From: Spartobacteria bacterium
GTDB lineage: Bacteria > Verrucomicrobiota > Verrucomicrobiia > Chthoniobacterales > UBA10450
Direction: 5' to 3'
DNA length: 64,000 nucleotides
Assembly (NCBI GenBank): GCA_003134785.1
Contig: PLCN01000002.1
Location: 62,219 to 126,218, forward strand
Part shown: piece after piece, positions 32,412-41,183 of the stretch
How the letters are laid out: every line of letters starts with the position of its first letter
Numbering within the stretch: position 1 is the stretch's first letter
Notes under the pieces: generated by a model
The model's database searches: none
The model's input: the letters and a program-made list of their open reading frames with translations, nothing else
Told to the model about the DNA's origin: nothing
Program-made: the position numbers and the translations under genes

Positions 32412-32987
32412 GTGAAACAAAACACCCGCACTTCATCCCCGTCCCTCACTCCTCCGGTGATGGATGGCGGCGCCATCAGCCGCGCCCTTCGCCGCATCGC
32501 GCACGAAATCATTGAGCGCAATCCGGACCTCGCTTCCGTCATTCTCGCGGGCATTCCTTCACGCGGCGTCGAGATCGCCCGGCGACTGGCCGGCCTCATC
32601 GAGTCGTTAGCCCAAATTCCGATCGGGACCGGTGTCATCGACGTTTCGATGCATCGGGATGATGTCGGGAAACGAGCGGAGTTGCCAAGGGTCCAAGCCT
32701 CGCGGCTGCCGCTGCCGCTCGAACACAAGACCGTCATCATCGTGGATGACGTTTTTTATACCGGTCGCACGGTGCGCGCGGCGATGGATGCGATCAGCTC
32801 CTTCGGGCGCCCCGCCAGAATCCAGCTGGCCGCGTTGATCGATCGGGGGCATCGCGAATTGCCCATCCGCGTCGATTACGTGGGGAAAAATCTTCCCACG
32901 GCCGTGGGCGAGCGCGTGCGGCTGCGCCTGGAGAATGTGGATGGCGAACCCGATGCCGTCTGGCTGATCAAGGAGGAGAAAGCGTGA
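32412..32987 (+). CDS. pyrR: PyrR, regulator of pyr genes / uracil phosphoribosyltransferase
   Basis: It has 191 residues from GTG at 32412, preceded by AAGGAACACC. PyrR binds pyr mRNA in response to UMP and, in many bacteria, also has uracil phosphoribosyltransferase activity. The PRPP loop [21 protein letters not shown] and the earlier [16 protein letters not shown] are both diagnostic. It overlaps pyrB by 4 bp (GTGA), so it is translated with the operon. No attenuator hairpin with PyrR-binding sequence was recognised in the leader. Confidence 0.95.
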   Translation: MKQNTRTSSPSLTPPVMDGGAISRALRRIAHEIIERNPDLASVILAGIPSRGVEIARRLAGLIESLAQIPIGTGVIDVSMHRDDVGKRAELPRVQASRLPLPLEHKTVIIVDDVFYTGRTVRAAMDAISSFGRPARIQLAALIDRGHRELPIRVDYVGKNLPTAVGERVRLRLENVDGEPDAVWLIKEEKA

Positions 32988-33934
32988 CGGAGCTGGTGAA
33001 GTCGCAAATGCGCTGGCAGCGGAAAGATCTGCTCGGTATCCGCGAACTTTCCGCGGAGGAAATCATTTTCATTCTCGATACCGCGGACGCGTTCAAGGAA
33101 GTAGGGACCCGCGACATCAAGAAGGTCCCGGCGCTACGCGGCAAGACGCTGGTGAATTTTTTCGTCGAGCCGAGCACGCGCACCCGCACGTCATTCGAAA
33201 TCGCGGCGATCCGTTTGAGCGCGGACGTGATCAATATCTCGGCGAACTCTTCCAGCCTAACGAAGGGCGAAACGCTCAAGGACACCGCAAAAATTCTGGA
33301 AGCGAATCATGCCGACATCATCGTGCTGCGGCACAGTTCGTCCGGCGCGCCGCAGTTTCTGGCTGAGCGCCTGACCTCGAGCATCATCAACGCAGGCGAC
33401 GGCGCGCACGAGCATCCCACGCAAGCCCTCCTCGATCTCTACACGATCCGGTCCCGAAAGAGCGCGGTCGCCGGGCTGCACGTCGTGATCATTGGCGACA
33501 TCCTTTTCAGCCGCGTCGCGCGCTCGAACATCTTTGGACTGCTGAAACTTGGCGCACGTGTGACGTTGGTCGGGCCGAGCACACTCGTGCCGCGCGAATT
33601 TGAAAAACTCGGCGTCGCGGTTTCGTACGACCTCGACAGAGTCCTGCCGACTGCCGATGTGGTAAACCTGCTTCGAATTCAGCACGAGCGGCAGCGCAAA
33701 GAATATTTCCCGGGCATTGGCGAATACATCCGGCTGTTTGGTCTCACCAAAGAGCGCGCGAAACTCTTGAAACCGGATTGTCTCATCATGCATCCGGGCC
33801 CGATCAATCGCGGCGTCGAGATCGACAGCGAACTGGCCGACGGCGCGCAAAGCGTCATCCTCGATCAAGTCACTAACGGTCTGGCGATTCGGATGGCGGT
33901 CCTTTATCTCTGCGGAGGAATTTCCGGGCAATGA
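32984..33934 (+). CDS. pyrB: Aspartate carbamoyltransferase catalytic chain
   Basis: It has 316 residues, the usual length. It condenses carbamoyl phosphate and aspartate. The carbamoyl-phosphate motif is [15 protein letters not shown], then [18 protein letters not shown] and the C-terminal [12 protein letters not shown] with SQ-type ending [14 protein letters not shown]. The start is GTG at 32984 overlapping the end of pyrR. There is no pyrI-like regulatory gene, in line with a class using the PyrR system. It overlaps pyrC by 4 bp (ATGA). Confidence 0.97.
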   Translation: MTELVKSQMRWQRKDLLGIRELSAEEIIFILDTADAFKEVGTRDIKKVPALRGKTLVNFFVEPSTRTRTSFEIAAIRLSADVINISANSSSLTKGETLKDTAKILEANHADIIVLRHSSSGAPQFLAERLTSSIINAGDGAHEHPTQALLDLYTIRSRKSAVAGLHVVIIGDILFSRVARSNIFGLLKLGARVTLVGPSTLVPREFEKLGVAVSYDLDRVLPTADVVNLLRIQHERQRKEYFPGIGEYIRLFGLTKERAKLLKPDCLIMHPGPINRGVEIDSELADGAQSVILDQVTNGLAIRMAVLYLCGGISGQ

Positions 33935-35211
33935 ACACGGTCATCCGTAACGGCCGCCTCATCGATCCGGCGAACAAGCGTGATGAAGTCGCCGACCTCG
34001 CCATCGTCGATGGGCGAATTGCCGATCTTTCCGAAATCCGAAATCCGAAATCCGAAATCGAGGAGATAGACGCCAGCAATCTCATCGTCTCCCCCGGCTT
34101 GATCGATCTTCACGTCCACCTGCGCGAGCCGGGATTCGGTTGGAAGGAAACAATTGAATCTGGCGCGCGCGCCGCGGCCGCAGGCGGATTTACCACCATC
34201 GTCTGCATGCCGAATACATCGCCAGTAGCGGATAGCCCGAGCACGATCGCGTGGATCAAAGATCGTGCGGCGGAAATCGCGTGCGTTCATGTGCTGCCGA
34301 CGGGCACCATTTCAAAAGGCTTGATGGGTGAAGAGCTGGCGCCGATCGGTTCGCTCGCACAAGGCGGTGTGGTCGCGATCACCGACGATGGGCGATGCGT
34401 GCAGAACAATGAATTGATGCGCCGCGCGGTGGAATACGCGCGCATGGTCGGCTTGCCGGTTTTCGATCACTGCCAGGATTACAATCTCGTGGGCAATGGC
34501 GTGGTGCACGAGGGCTACTGGAGCACGCTACTGGGCCTGCCCGGTTGGCCGAGCGCCGGCGAAGAAGCGATCGTACTCCGCAATGTTCTCCTGGCCGAGC
34601 TTTGCGATCATCACATCCATTGTCAGCACATCAGCGCCGCTGGAAGCGTGCGGATTCTGCGCGAAGCCCGGGCGCGCGGCGTCAAGATCAGCGGCGAAGT
34701 TTGTCCGCATCACATCGCGCTCACCGATGACGCAATCCAGAACTTCGATACGAATTTCAAAATGAATCCGCCGTTGCGAGCGCAGGAGGATGTGGCGGCG
34801 CTGTTGGAGGGAATTGCCGACGGCACGATCGGGATTCTTTGCAGCGATCACGCGCCGCACGCGCAGTTCGAGAAGGAGGTCGAGTTCGATGCCGCGCCGT
34901 TTGGGATAGTCGGGTTGGAAACGGAGCTGGGATTGTTTCTCGATCTCCTCGTTCACAAGAACCAAACGATCGATCTTCCGCGCTTGATTGAGATGTACAC
35001 GGTCAATCCTGCGCGCCTGTTGCAGATCGAGGCCGGCACGCTTTCACCGGGCCGGGCTGCGGACGTAACCTTGATCGACCCCGACCTGGAATGGACGTTT
35101 GACGCGAGCGCCTCTCAATCGATCTCCCGCAACACGCCCTTCAATGGATGGAAGCTGAAAGGCCGCGCGGTCCGCACCATCGTCGGCGGACAAACGGTTT
35201 GGAAAATGTAG
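33931..35211 (+). CDS. pyrC: Dihydroorotase, multifunctional complex type
   Basis: It has 426 residues. It cyclises carbamoyl aspartate to dihydroorotate with two zinc ions. The metal motif is [17 protein letters not shown]; further ligands appear in GEVCPHHI and LCSDHAPH, and the region ISGEV / [12 protein letters not shown] is typical. A heptamer array encodes residues about 33-43 ([12 protein letters not shown]), within the N-terminal beta domain. The stop TAG lies in a family D repeat. Confidence 0.96.
   Translation: MNTVIRNGRLIDPANKRDEVADLAIVDGRIADLSEIRNPKSEIEEIDASNLIVSPGLIDLHVHLREPGFGWKETIESGARAAAAGGFTTIVCMPNTSPVADSPSTIAWIKDRAAEIACVHVLPTGTISKGLMGEELAPIGSLAQGGVVAITDDGRCVQNNELMRRAVEYARMVGLPVFDHCQDYNLVGNGVVHEGYWSTLLGLPGWPSAGEEAIVLRNVLLAELCDHHIHCQHISAAGSVRILREARARGVKISGEVCPHHIALTDDAIQNFDTNFKMNPPLRAQEDVAALLEGIADGTIGILCSDHAPHAQFEKEVEFDAAPFGIVGLETELGLFLDLLVHKNQTIDLPRLIEMYTVNPARLLQIEAGTLSPGRAADVTLIDPDLEWTFDASASQSISRNTPFNGWKLKGRAVRTIVGGQTVWKM
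34030..34059. repeat. Heptamer array inside pyrC (H2)
   Basis: Four copies of TCCGAAA followed by a partial unit, inside the pyrC frame, encoding [11 protein letters not shown]. The reading frame is kept. Confidence 0.85.
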
Positions 35212-35237
35212 AGGCGCTTGTGCCAAGCGCCTCTGCA
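35208..35237. repeat. Short inverted repeat, family D copy 2, supplying pyrC stop
   Basis: TGTAGAGGCGCTTG - TGC - CAAGCGCCTCTGCA is a compact hairpin of about 12 bp arms. Its TAG is the pyrC stop. It lies between the convergent pyrC and DUF4870 genes, and may end transcription. Confidence 0.85.
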
Positions 35238-35594
35238 TTAATTGATTAGCCGAATGGTTAGCGGGTAGCGATACATCTGTCCTTCGCCCGCCCTTACCGC
35301 GGCGATGATCACGAACACGACATTGAGGACGTGCAGGATGGCGAGGAAAACGAAACCGATCAGGATCAGACATAAGATCGCGGAGACCACGCTGTAGAGC
35401 AGCATCGAGATTTGGAAGTTCAACGCCTCTTTCCCGTGCGCGTCGATCTCAGGTGAATCACTGCGCTTGATCAGCCACACAATCAGCGGCCCGAAAATAT
35501 GTCCCAAGGCTGGAATGAAAAACCCGGCCAGCGCGCTCAGATGAGAGATCACGCACCAGGACCGGACTTCGCCTGCTTGAATAGTTCCATTCAT
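35238..35594 (-). CDS. DUF4870 small membrane protein
   Basis: It has 118 residues with three or four hydrophobic helices: SHLSALAGFFIPALGHIFGP, ALNFQISMLLYSVVSAILCL and GFVFLAILHVLNVVFVIIAA. The signature SHLSALAGFF and GKEALNFQIS match the DUF4870 pattern, widespread in bacteria and of unknown function. It lies downstream of the convergent pyrC gene and is bounded upstream by repeat family C. Confidence 0.88.
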   Translation of the reverse strand: MNGTIQAGEVRSWCVISHLSALAGFFIPALGHIFGPLIVWLIKRSDSPEIDAHGKEALNFQISMLLYSVVSAILCLILIGFVFLAILHVLNVVFVIIAAVRAGEGQMYRYPLTIRLIN

Positions 35595-35620
35595 ATAAGA
35601 CTGCTCCCTTCTTTTCTCCT

Positions 35621-35690
35621 CCTACTCGTGCTCGTGATCGTCTTCTTCGCCTGACAATCGATCACGAGCAGGAGCGCGAGCACGATTACG
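35621..35690. repeat. Hexamer-rich inverted repeat, family C copy 2
   Basis: CCTACTCGTGCTCGTGATCG and ATCGATCACGAGCAGGAGCG...CACGATTACG form the arms of a copy of the repeat at 23524; the centre is about 17 bp. It lies between murA and the DUF4870 gene. Confidence 0.83.
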
Positions 35691-35698
35691 AAATCTTG

Positions 35699-36958
35699 CT
35701 ACGCTTTCACCCGCTCGATATGCGCGCCAAGCTCGCTCAGCTTTTCATCGAGATGTTCGTAGCCGCGATCGATATGATAAACGCGGCTCACTTCCGTTCG
35801 GCCCTCGGCTTTTAATCCAGCCAGCACCAGCGCGGCCGACGCGCGCAAATCGCTAGCCATCACCGGCGCTCCAAATAATCGTTCCACTCCCTGGATGACC
35901 GCGGTCGATCCCTCGAGCTGCACGTGCGCGCCCATCCGCTTCAATTCCGCCACGTGCATGTAGCGCTGCGGGAAAATATTTTCCGTAATGACGCTGATGC
36001 CTTCCGTGGTGGAAAGCAGCGCGCACATCTGCGCCTGCATATCCGTGGGAAAACCGGGATAAGGCTCGGTCGCGATCTCGAGCGGTTTCACCGCGCCATT
36101 GGGCGAAACCGTGATGGAATTTTCTGCCCATTGGATCTGGTATCCGCAGGCGATGAGCGCGTCCGTCACTGAGCTGACATGCTCGCGCACCACGCGTTTG
36201 ATCGTAACGCCTTTGCCGGCGATCGCGCCCGCGACGAGAAACGTCCCTGCTTCGATCCGGTCCGGAATGATATCGTGCTCGGCGCCGTGCAATTCCTTCA
36301 CGCCTTCGATGATCAAGCGCCGCGTGCCGGCGCCTTCAATCTTCGCGCCCATCTTGTTCAGGAAATCCGCCAGGTCGACAACCTCCGGTTCGGTCGCAGC
36401 GCCCTCGATCACGGTGATGCCTTCGGCCAGCACCGCTGCCATCATGACGTTGTCGGTGCCAAGAACCGTGGGACCGAATTTGCCCGTGAGATTGATGATC
36501 GCGCCGGTCAATTTTGGCGCGAACACTTTGACGTTGCCGCCTTCGACGCGAATCGCCGCGCCGAGTGCTTCGAAACCCTTCAAATGCAAATCGATCGGCC
36601 GATCGCCGATAACGCAGCCGCCCGGTAACGAGACAGTCGCTTCCTTGCAACGGCCGAGCAGCGGACCGAGCACACAAACCGAGGCGCGCATTTTTCGCAC
36701 GACTTCGTAGGGCGCGATCGACTCGATCTTCTCGGCGTTGACCGTGACGGTGCCGCTGGCGCGTTCCACTTGCGCGCCGAGATGCATCAGGATTTGCAGC
36801 ATGTAATGGGTGTCGCTCAAGTCCGGCACGCGATGCAGGATGCAGGGCTCGCGCGTGAGCAGGGTGGCGGCGAGAATCGGTAGCGCGGAATTTTTCGAGC
36901 CACTGATCTTGATCGAGCCCGAAAGCGGGCGGCCACCGTGAATCAGAATTTTATCCAT
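35699..36958 (-). CDS. murA: UDP-N-acetylglucosamine 1-carboxyvinyltransferase
   Basis: It has 419 residues from the ATG at 36958, which overlaps the prmC stop by 8 bp. It transfers enolpyruvate from PEP to UDP-GlcNAc, the first committed step of peptidoglycan synthesis. The active-site loop has SLPGGCVIGDRPIDLHLKG, with the reactive Cys retained, and the N-terminal KISGSKNSALPILAATLL and the C-terminal GYEHLDEKLSELGAHIERV are typical. The next gene on this strand is the DUF4870 gene, separated by repeat C. Confidence 0.97.
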   Translation of the reverse strand: MDKILIHGGRPLSGSIKISGSKNSALPILAATLLTREPCILHRVPDLSDTHYMLQILMHLGAQVERASGTVTVNAEKIESIAPYEVVRKMRASVCVLGPLLGRCKEATVSLPGGCVIGDRPIDLHLKGFEALGAAIRVEGGNVKVFAPKLTGAIINLTGKFGPTVLGTDNVMMAAVLAEGITVIEGAATEPEVVDLADFLNKMGAKIEGAGTRRLIIEGVKELHGAEHDIIPDRIEAGTFLVAGAIAGKGVTIKRVVREHVSSVTDALIACGYQIQWAENSITVSPNGAVKPLEIATEPYPGFPTDMQAQMCALLSTTEGISVITENIFPQRYMHVAELKRMGAHVQLEGSTAVIQGVERLFGAPVMASDLRASAALVLAGLKAEGRTEVSRVYHIDRGYEHLDEKLSELGAHIERVKA

Positions 36959-37790
36959 ACCTGCCAAAGAGGAATCGTGTCACTCCGCCATAATCGCGTA
37001 TCGAAGCGATGTCGTGATAATTTTTCTCGGTCATGAGCGCGGCCAAGTCGTCCGCCTGCCCGATGCCGACTTCGAGCGCGAGCAGTCCGCCGGGATGGAG
37101 ACGATCACGCGCCACGATAATCAGCTCCCGAATCAATTCGTCACCGCGTTCTCCGGCGAAGACAGCGGATTCGGGATCATGCAGGACTTCGCGCGCGAGC
37201 GTCGGGCGATCGGTCGCTGGGACATAAGGGAGATTGGCTACGATGAGGTCGAATTGGCCTTCAACACCTTCGAGCAAATTGCCTTTTGCAAAACGAACCC
37301 GCTGCTGCAAATCGAGCCGAGCCGCATTTTCTCGCGCGAGCGCGAGCGCGTCGTTGGAAATATCGACCGCGTGCACTTCGGCATCCGGAAAATGCGCGGC
37401 CAGCGTGAGCGCGATGACACCGCTGCCGGTGCCGATATCGATGATGGTTGATGGTTGATGGTTGATGGTTAATTCAAAGAGCCGCTCAACGAGTTCTTCT
37501 GTTTCAGGCCGCGGAACGAGCGCGCGCTTGTCGCAAAGAAAAACGCGACCGGCGAATTCCACCGTGCCCAGCAAGTGCTGCAGTGGCTCGCCCAAGCCGC
37601 GACGCCTTACCAGTTCGCGAAGCGGAGCTAGCTCGGGTTCCGTCAAAGCCCGTTCGAACTCGAGATAGAGCTCGATGCGTTTGCGCTTGAGCACATGCGC
37701 GAGCAAATGTTCCGCATTCAAACGCGGACTTTCGATCTCGCGCTTTTTGAAATATGCGGTCGTCGATTGCAAGACTTCGAGGACGGTCAT
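36951..37790 (-). CDS. prmC: Release factor glutamine methyltransferase PrmC (HemK)
   Basis: It has 279 residues from the ATG at 37790. It methylates the GGQ glutamine of release factors, using SAM. The SAM motif is IIDIGTGSGVIALTLA, and the substrate motif reads VANLPYVP instead of the usual NPPY. The N-terminal helical part is TVLEVLQSTTAYFKKREIES. A heptamer array encodes the linker NHQPSTI just before motif I. prfA, its substrate, lies 2 kb upstream on the same strand, separated by a membrane-protein gene. Confidence 0.94.
   Translation of the reverse strand: MTVLEVLQSTTAYFKKREIESPRLNAEHLLAHVLKRKRIELYLEFERALTEPELAPLRELVRRRGLGEPLQHLLGTVEFAGRVFLCDKRALVPRPETEELVERLFELTINHQPSTIIDIGTGSGVIALTLAAHFPDAEVHAVDISNDALALARENAARLDLQQRVRFAKGNLLEGVEGQFDLIVANLPYVPATDRPTLAREVLHDPESAVFAGERGDELIRELIIVARDRLHPGGLLALEVGIGQADDLAALMTEKNYHDIASIRDYGGVTRFLFGRYG
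37442..37469. repeat. Heptamer array inside prmC (H3)
   Basis: Four copies of TGATGGT on the plus strand (ACCATCA on the coding strand), in the prmC frame, encoding TINHQPST just before the SAM-binding motif. Confidence 0.87.
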
Positions 37791-38016
37791 GGAAAATTTC
37801 CGGTGGGGGCACAATGTGACAGCAGCGCGCCATTGGGCAAACCGCCGGCCACAAAGCAGCTCTAACCGAAATGCGAACCACGACGCGCCCTGTGCCGTAA
37901 CCGATCAGTTCTATGCCTCTGAGCGGCGTAAAACGAAAACAAAGGGCAATCCCGATCGATAAGACGGAGACTGCCACCCACAGGAGAATTAGGTAATCGC
38001 TCAGGACTGTGGGCAC
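37791..38016 (-). pseudogene. Decayed 5' fragment of the large membrane protein
   Basis: From GTG at 38016 the frame reads VLSDYLILLWVAVSVLSIGI, ALCFRFTPLRGIELIGYGTG, about 60% identical by eye to the N-terminus of the 532-residue membrane protein just upstream (LADYLLLAWVLMSISAIGIA, LCHRFTRFGGIELVGYG). Similarity is lost after about 45 residues, and the frame then runs into prmC. It looks like a truncated paralogue left after tandem duplication. The frame is unlikely to be translated usefully. Confidence 0.75.
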
Positions 38017-38089
38017 GACAGCATACTACTACTCGGAGCGCGCGCTCGATGACAAGACTTCGACGACAGTCGTCCAAATGCTGTAGCGC

Positions 38090-39688
38090 CTAGGAAAGAT
38101 GCGCTCCCACCAAAACGCCCCGAGCCACCACGATCCAAAGATTGCAAAGTAACTGGAATGTGATTAAGGCAGCAAAGGCGAACGAAGATAGGTTTCGCCG
38201 CAGTCTCAGGACACCGAGGAACATGAGTGCTCCGATAATGGGCTGCCAGCCATGCAGCACCGGCAGGGCTGTGCAACTATAAAGACCCAGGATCAGCGCC
38301 GCAGGAATTGCCAGGCCGTACCAGACTAGCATTGGCTCTTCCACGCGTAAGCGCCAACACTCCGCTAATGCTGGGATGATGAGGAAGATCCCAACAGCAA
38401 AGGGAAGACAAAACATGGCATGGTTCACGACCGCTTCGAGTTGGAAGGGATAGACGGCGAAAGGCAGCGGCGAGAAGGTATCGAAAGCGTTGTTGAATCG
38501 AATCCAGATGAAATCGATTGGGGAAGCCAGGGCTGCTTCCGAGCCCGGTCCGGCAAAGTTCTGCGCGATCATATTTGAGGGAATTTGCAGGATAGCTCTC
38601 GTCCAGATAACCCAGGGCAAGAGAGCCAGGATGAATACAACTCCGTATTCAAGGACAGGCCTGAAGCTGCTCTTCGCGCGGAACCATTGCACCGCATACC
38701 ACAATCCTAAACTGGCCACGACGGCGATGCTGGAAGGATGACAGTGATAAGCTGCGGCCGCGCATAAGCCTGCGATCTTGGGATCGTAATTGCGCCGGAC
38801 AGCGTTCCAACCAAGGACAATAAAAAAACCGGCCATCGCTTTCGGCCAGGTGAAGATCGTTTGGTCAATTACGTACAGATTTGTCACGAACAGGAGCGAA
38901 GCAAGAGCAAGCCCTTTCGATTGAAAACTTGAGAATAAAACGATCAAGCCAACCAGAAGCAGAGAGTTAAGAAAAATGCCGACAACGAGGAACTGTCGGA
39001 ACGAAGCTTCCTCATAAAGCTTCTCCACGTCGGGCCAGCTTTGCCCAAGGTAGTCGAACCGGCCTATTTTCTTCGAGCCAAAGTCAGGCCAACTGAGCGC
39101 CGCGCGAAAGGGCACTGCTACTAGCGACATAAGGATGGTCCGGTTGCTTACCTCATTGCCGGGAAGCACCGGGCGCTCGTGCCGGAAGGAAACATGACGC
39201 AGCAAATACTCCGTCACCGCGTAAGGGATGTAGTTGTCGGCCGGCGATGTCGCCATGAATTGAATCTTCACGTTCAAGGTGTGTTTCTTGAAGACGTACA
39301 TCCCATCAGGCAGTGAGGCCGGGTAGCGCACGTCGAGGTGGACAAGCGCGATACAAGCCGCGAGAAACAGCAGCCAAATGATCAACGAGATGCGCACCGG
39401 GCGAGTCAGAGCGGGCCAGAGTTGCGTCCAGACCCGCCGCCGGAAGAGATAGAAAATGGAAGCAACTGCGCAGACGACCGGTACGAGGATGAAGAGGGGT
39501 CGCAACCTCCACGTTACGGCAACAAGCAGGCCCAACACGCCATGGCTAACCACGCCGGCAGCCACTCCGTATCCTACGAGTTCAATCCCACCGAACCGCG
39601 TAAACCGATGGCAAAGAGCAATGCCGATCGCTGAGATCGACATGAGGACCCAGGCCAGGAGCAGGTAGTCGGCGAGCAGATCAGCCAT
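38090..39688 (-). CDS. Large polytopic membrane protein, GT-C-like
   Basis: It has 532 residues with about 12 hydrophobic segments, e.g. LVGYGVAAGVVSHGVLGLLVAV, ISLIIWLLFLAACIALVHL, ALASLLFVTNLYVI, FFIVLGWNAV, YGVVFILALLPWVIW and YGLAIPAALILGLYS. After the first few helices is an extracytoplasmic stretch with KFQF-type polar residues (FMATSPADNYIPYAVTEYLL), the layout of GT-C glycosyltransferases that use lipid-linked sugars. No DxD or other catalytic motif can be assigned, so this is a layout argument only. It sits between prfA and prmC and has a partial copy of itself at 37791-38016. Confidence 0.75.
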   Translation of the reverse strand: MADLLADYLLLAWVLMSISAIGIALCHRFTRFGGIELVGYGVAAGVVSHGVLGLLVAVTWRLRPLFILVPVVCAVASIFYLFRRRVWTQLWPALTRPVRISLIIWLLFLAACIALVHLDVRYPASLPDGMYVFKKHTLNVKIQFMATSPADNYIPYAVTEYLLRHVSFRHERPVLPGNEVSNRTILMSLVAVPFRAALSWPDFGSKKIGRFDYLGQSWPDVEKLYEEASFRQFLVVGIFLNSLLLVGLIVLFSSFQSKGLALASLLFVTNLYVIDQTIFTWPKAMAGFFIVLGWNAVRRNYDPKIAGLCAAAAYHCHPSSIAVVASLGLWYAVQWFRAKSSFRPVLEYGVVFILALLPWVIWTRAILQIPSNMIAQNFAGPGSEAALASPIDFIWIRFNNAFDTFSPLPFAVYPFQLEAVVNHAMFCLPFAVGIFLIIPALAECWRLRVEEPMLVWYGLAIPAALILGLYSCTALPVLHGWQPIIGALMFLGVLRLRRNLSSFAFAALITFQLLCNLWIVVARGVLVGAHLS

Positions 39689-39723
39689 CCGCGCATATTA
39701 CCCGACGGGTCAACCAAGGGTCG

Positions 39724-39753
39724 TGTAGCGGCGGTCATAGACCGCCGCTACAG
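39724..39753. repeat. Short inverted repeat, family A minimal copy
   Basis: TGTAGCGGCGGTC - ATA - GACCGCCGCTACA is a nearly perfect 13-bp-arm hairpin, just after the prfA stop. It could act as a terminator, though no T run follows on either strand. Confidence 0.85.
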
Positions 39754-39764
39754 AAGATCCTACG

Positions 39765-40844
39765 TCACGCGGTCAGCGCAGTATCGTTTAATCGTTCCTG
39801 TAGATCGGCGGCTTGGAGCGATTGAATCATCTCCTTCAGGTCGCCTTCCATGACGCGGTCGAGGTTGTAGAGAGTAAGACCGATCCGGTGATCCGTGATC
39901 CGGTTCTGCGGGAAATTGTAAGTGCGGATTTTTTCTTCGCGGCCGCCCGAGCCGATCTGCGTCTTGCGATGGGCGGAATATTTTGCCTCTTCTTCACGCT
40001 GCTTTTCTTCGAGCAGCCGCGCGCGCATGATCTTGAGCGCTTTCTCTTTGTTCTTCTGCTGGCTGCGCCCGTCCTGGCAACGCACGATCCGGCCAGTCGG
40101 AATGTGGAGAATTTGCACGGCGGAGTCGGTGGTGTTCACGCCCTGCCCGCCGGGGCCGCCGGAGCGGCAAACTTCAATCCGTAAATCTTCCGGTTTCAAT
40201 TCGAGATCGACCTCCTCCGCTTCCGGCAACACGGCGACAGTGGCGGTGGAAGTATGGATGCGGCCCTGCGCTTCGGTCGCCGGCACGCGCTGCACGCGAT
40301 GCACCCCGCTTTCGAAACGGAGCTGGCGGAAAACGTTTTCGCCTGAGACCTTGAAAATGGATTCCTTCAACCCGCCCAACTCCGACGGACTCGATTCGAG
40401 ATCCTCGACTTTGAGCCCGGCCGTCTCGGCGTAGCGGTTGTACATCCGGTAAAGATCGGCGGCGAAGATGGCGGCTTCGCTGCCACCGGTGCCGGCGCGG
40501 ATTTCGACGATCGCGTCGCGATTCTCGTTTTCGTCCGGAGGAAGAAGCGCGATCTGGAATTCACGCTCCAGATCGCTGACTCGCTTTTCGAGGTCGGGAA
40601 TTTCGTCGTGAGCCATCGCCGCCATCTCGACGTCGCTGGACTGCGACAGCTCCCGGTTGTCGTCCAATTGCCGGCGCGCGGTTTCCAGCTCGTTCCAGCG
40701 CGCGAGGAGTTGCTTCACGCCGGAATGCTCCCGCATGATCTCGCTGGCGCGCTTGCGATTTTCAAAAAGAGCCGGGTCCGCGATCTCGCGTTCGAGTTGC
40801 TCGAACCGCTCCCGCTTGCGCTCAACCATGGAATTAAAGTCCAT
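39765..40844 (-). CDS. prfA: Peptide chain release factor 1
   Basis: It has 359 residues from the ATG at 40844 (DFNSMVERKRER). The stop-codon recognition loop is VQRVPATEAQGRIHTSTATV (PAT motif), and the catalytic motif is GGPGGQGVNTTDSAVQ, with the GGQ that PrmC methylates. An alternative start is at the Met eight codons in. No Shine-Dalgarno is visible before either, and the start directly follows a terminator-like hairpin after rpmE. Confidence 0.96.
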   Translation of the reverse strand: MDFNSMVERKRERFEQLEREIADPALFENRKRASEIMREHSGVKQLLARWNELETARRQLDDNRELSQSSDVEMAAMAHDEIPDLEKRVSDLEREFQIALLPPDENENRDAIVEIRAGTGGSEAAIFAADLYRMYNRYAETAGLKVEDLESSPSELGGLKESIFKVSGENVFRQLRFESGVHRVQRVPATEAQGRIHTSTATVAVLPEAEEVDLELKPEDLRIEVCRSGGPGGQGVNTTDSAVQILHIPTGRIVRCQDGRSQQKNKEKALKIMRARLLEEKQREEEAKYSAHRKTQIGSGGREEKIRTYNFPQNRITDHRIGLTLYNLDRVMEGDLKEMIQSLQAADLQERLNDTALTA

Positions 40845-40847
40845 AAA

Positions 40848-40883
40848 CAAAAACGGCGACCCCGAAAAATTTCGAGATCACCG
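40848..40883 (-). terminator. Rho-independent terminator after rpmE
   Basis: On the minus strand CGGTGATCTCGAA ... TTCGGGGTCGCCG pair to form a stem of about 12 bp with one or two mismatches, followed by TTTTTGTTT. It lies 17 bp after the rpmE stop and just before the prfA start, so it may also control read-through into prfA. Confidence 0.78.
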
Positions 40884-40899
40884 CTTGGAAAATTGAGCC

Positions 40900-41133
40900 C
40901 TAAGCTTTTCTGGCTACGCCGGCGCGGGTGGCCTTGGTGCTGCCATAGCGGCGCGCGAATTTCTCGACGCGGCCCGCGGTATCGACGAACTTCTGTTCGC
41001 CGGTGAAAAACGGATGGCATGCCGCGCAGATGCCGATTTTAATGTCCCGCTTGGTCGAGCGTGTGTGGTAGACAGCTCCGCACGCGCAGGAGATGTCGGT
41101 CTCGAAATACTCAGGATGAATGTCCGCTTTCAT
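40900..41133 (-). CDS. rpmE: Large-subunit ribosomal protein L31, zinc type
   Basis: It has 77 residues with the zinc-binding pattern CACG and CAAC around [19 protein letters not shown] and [18 protein letters not shown], the C+ form of L31. The C-terminal [15 protein letters not shown] is typical. It shares a 50-bp divergent gap with the AMP-forming ligase gene and is followed by prfA, prmC as in other bacteria. Confidence 0.96.
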   Translation of the reverse strand: MKADIHPEYFETDISCACGAVYHTRSTKRDIKIGICAACHPFFTGEQKFVDTAGRVEKFARRYGSTKATRAGVARKA

Positions 41134-41183
41134 GTTTGGAAACGAGTGGCGAACTTAGGCGCGCTCATGCCCGCGCGCAAGGG

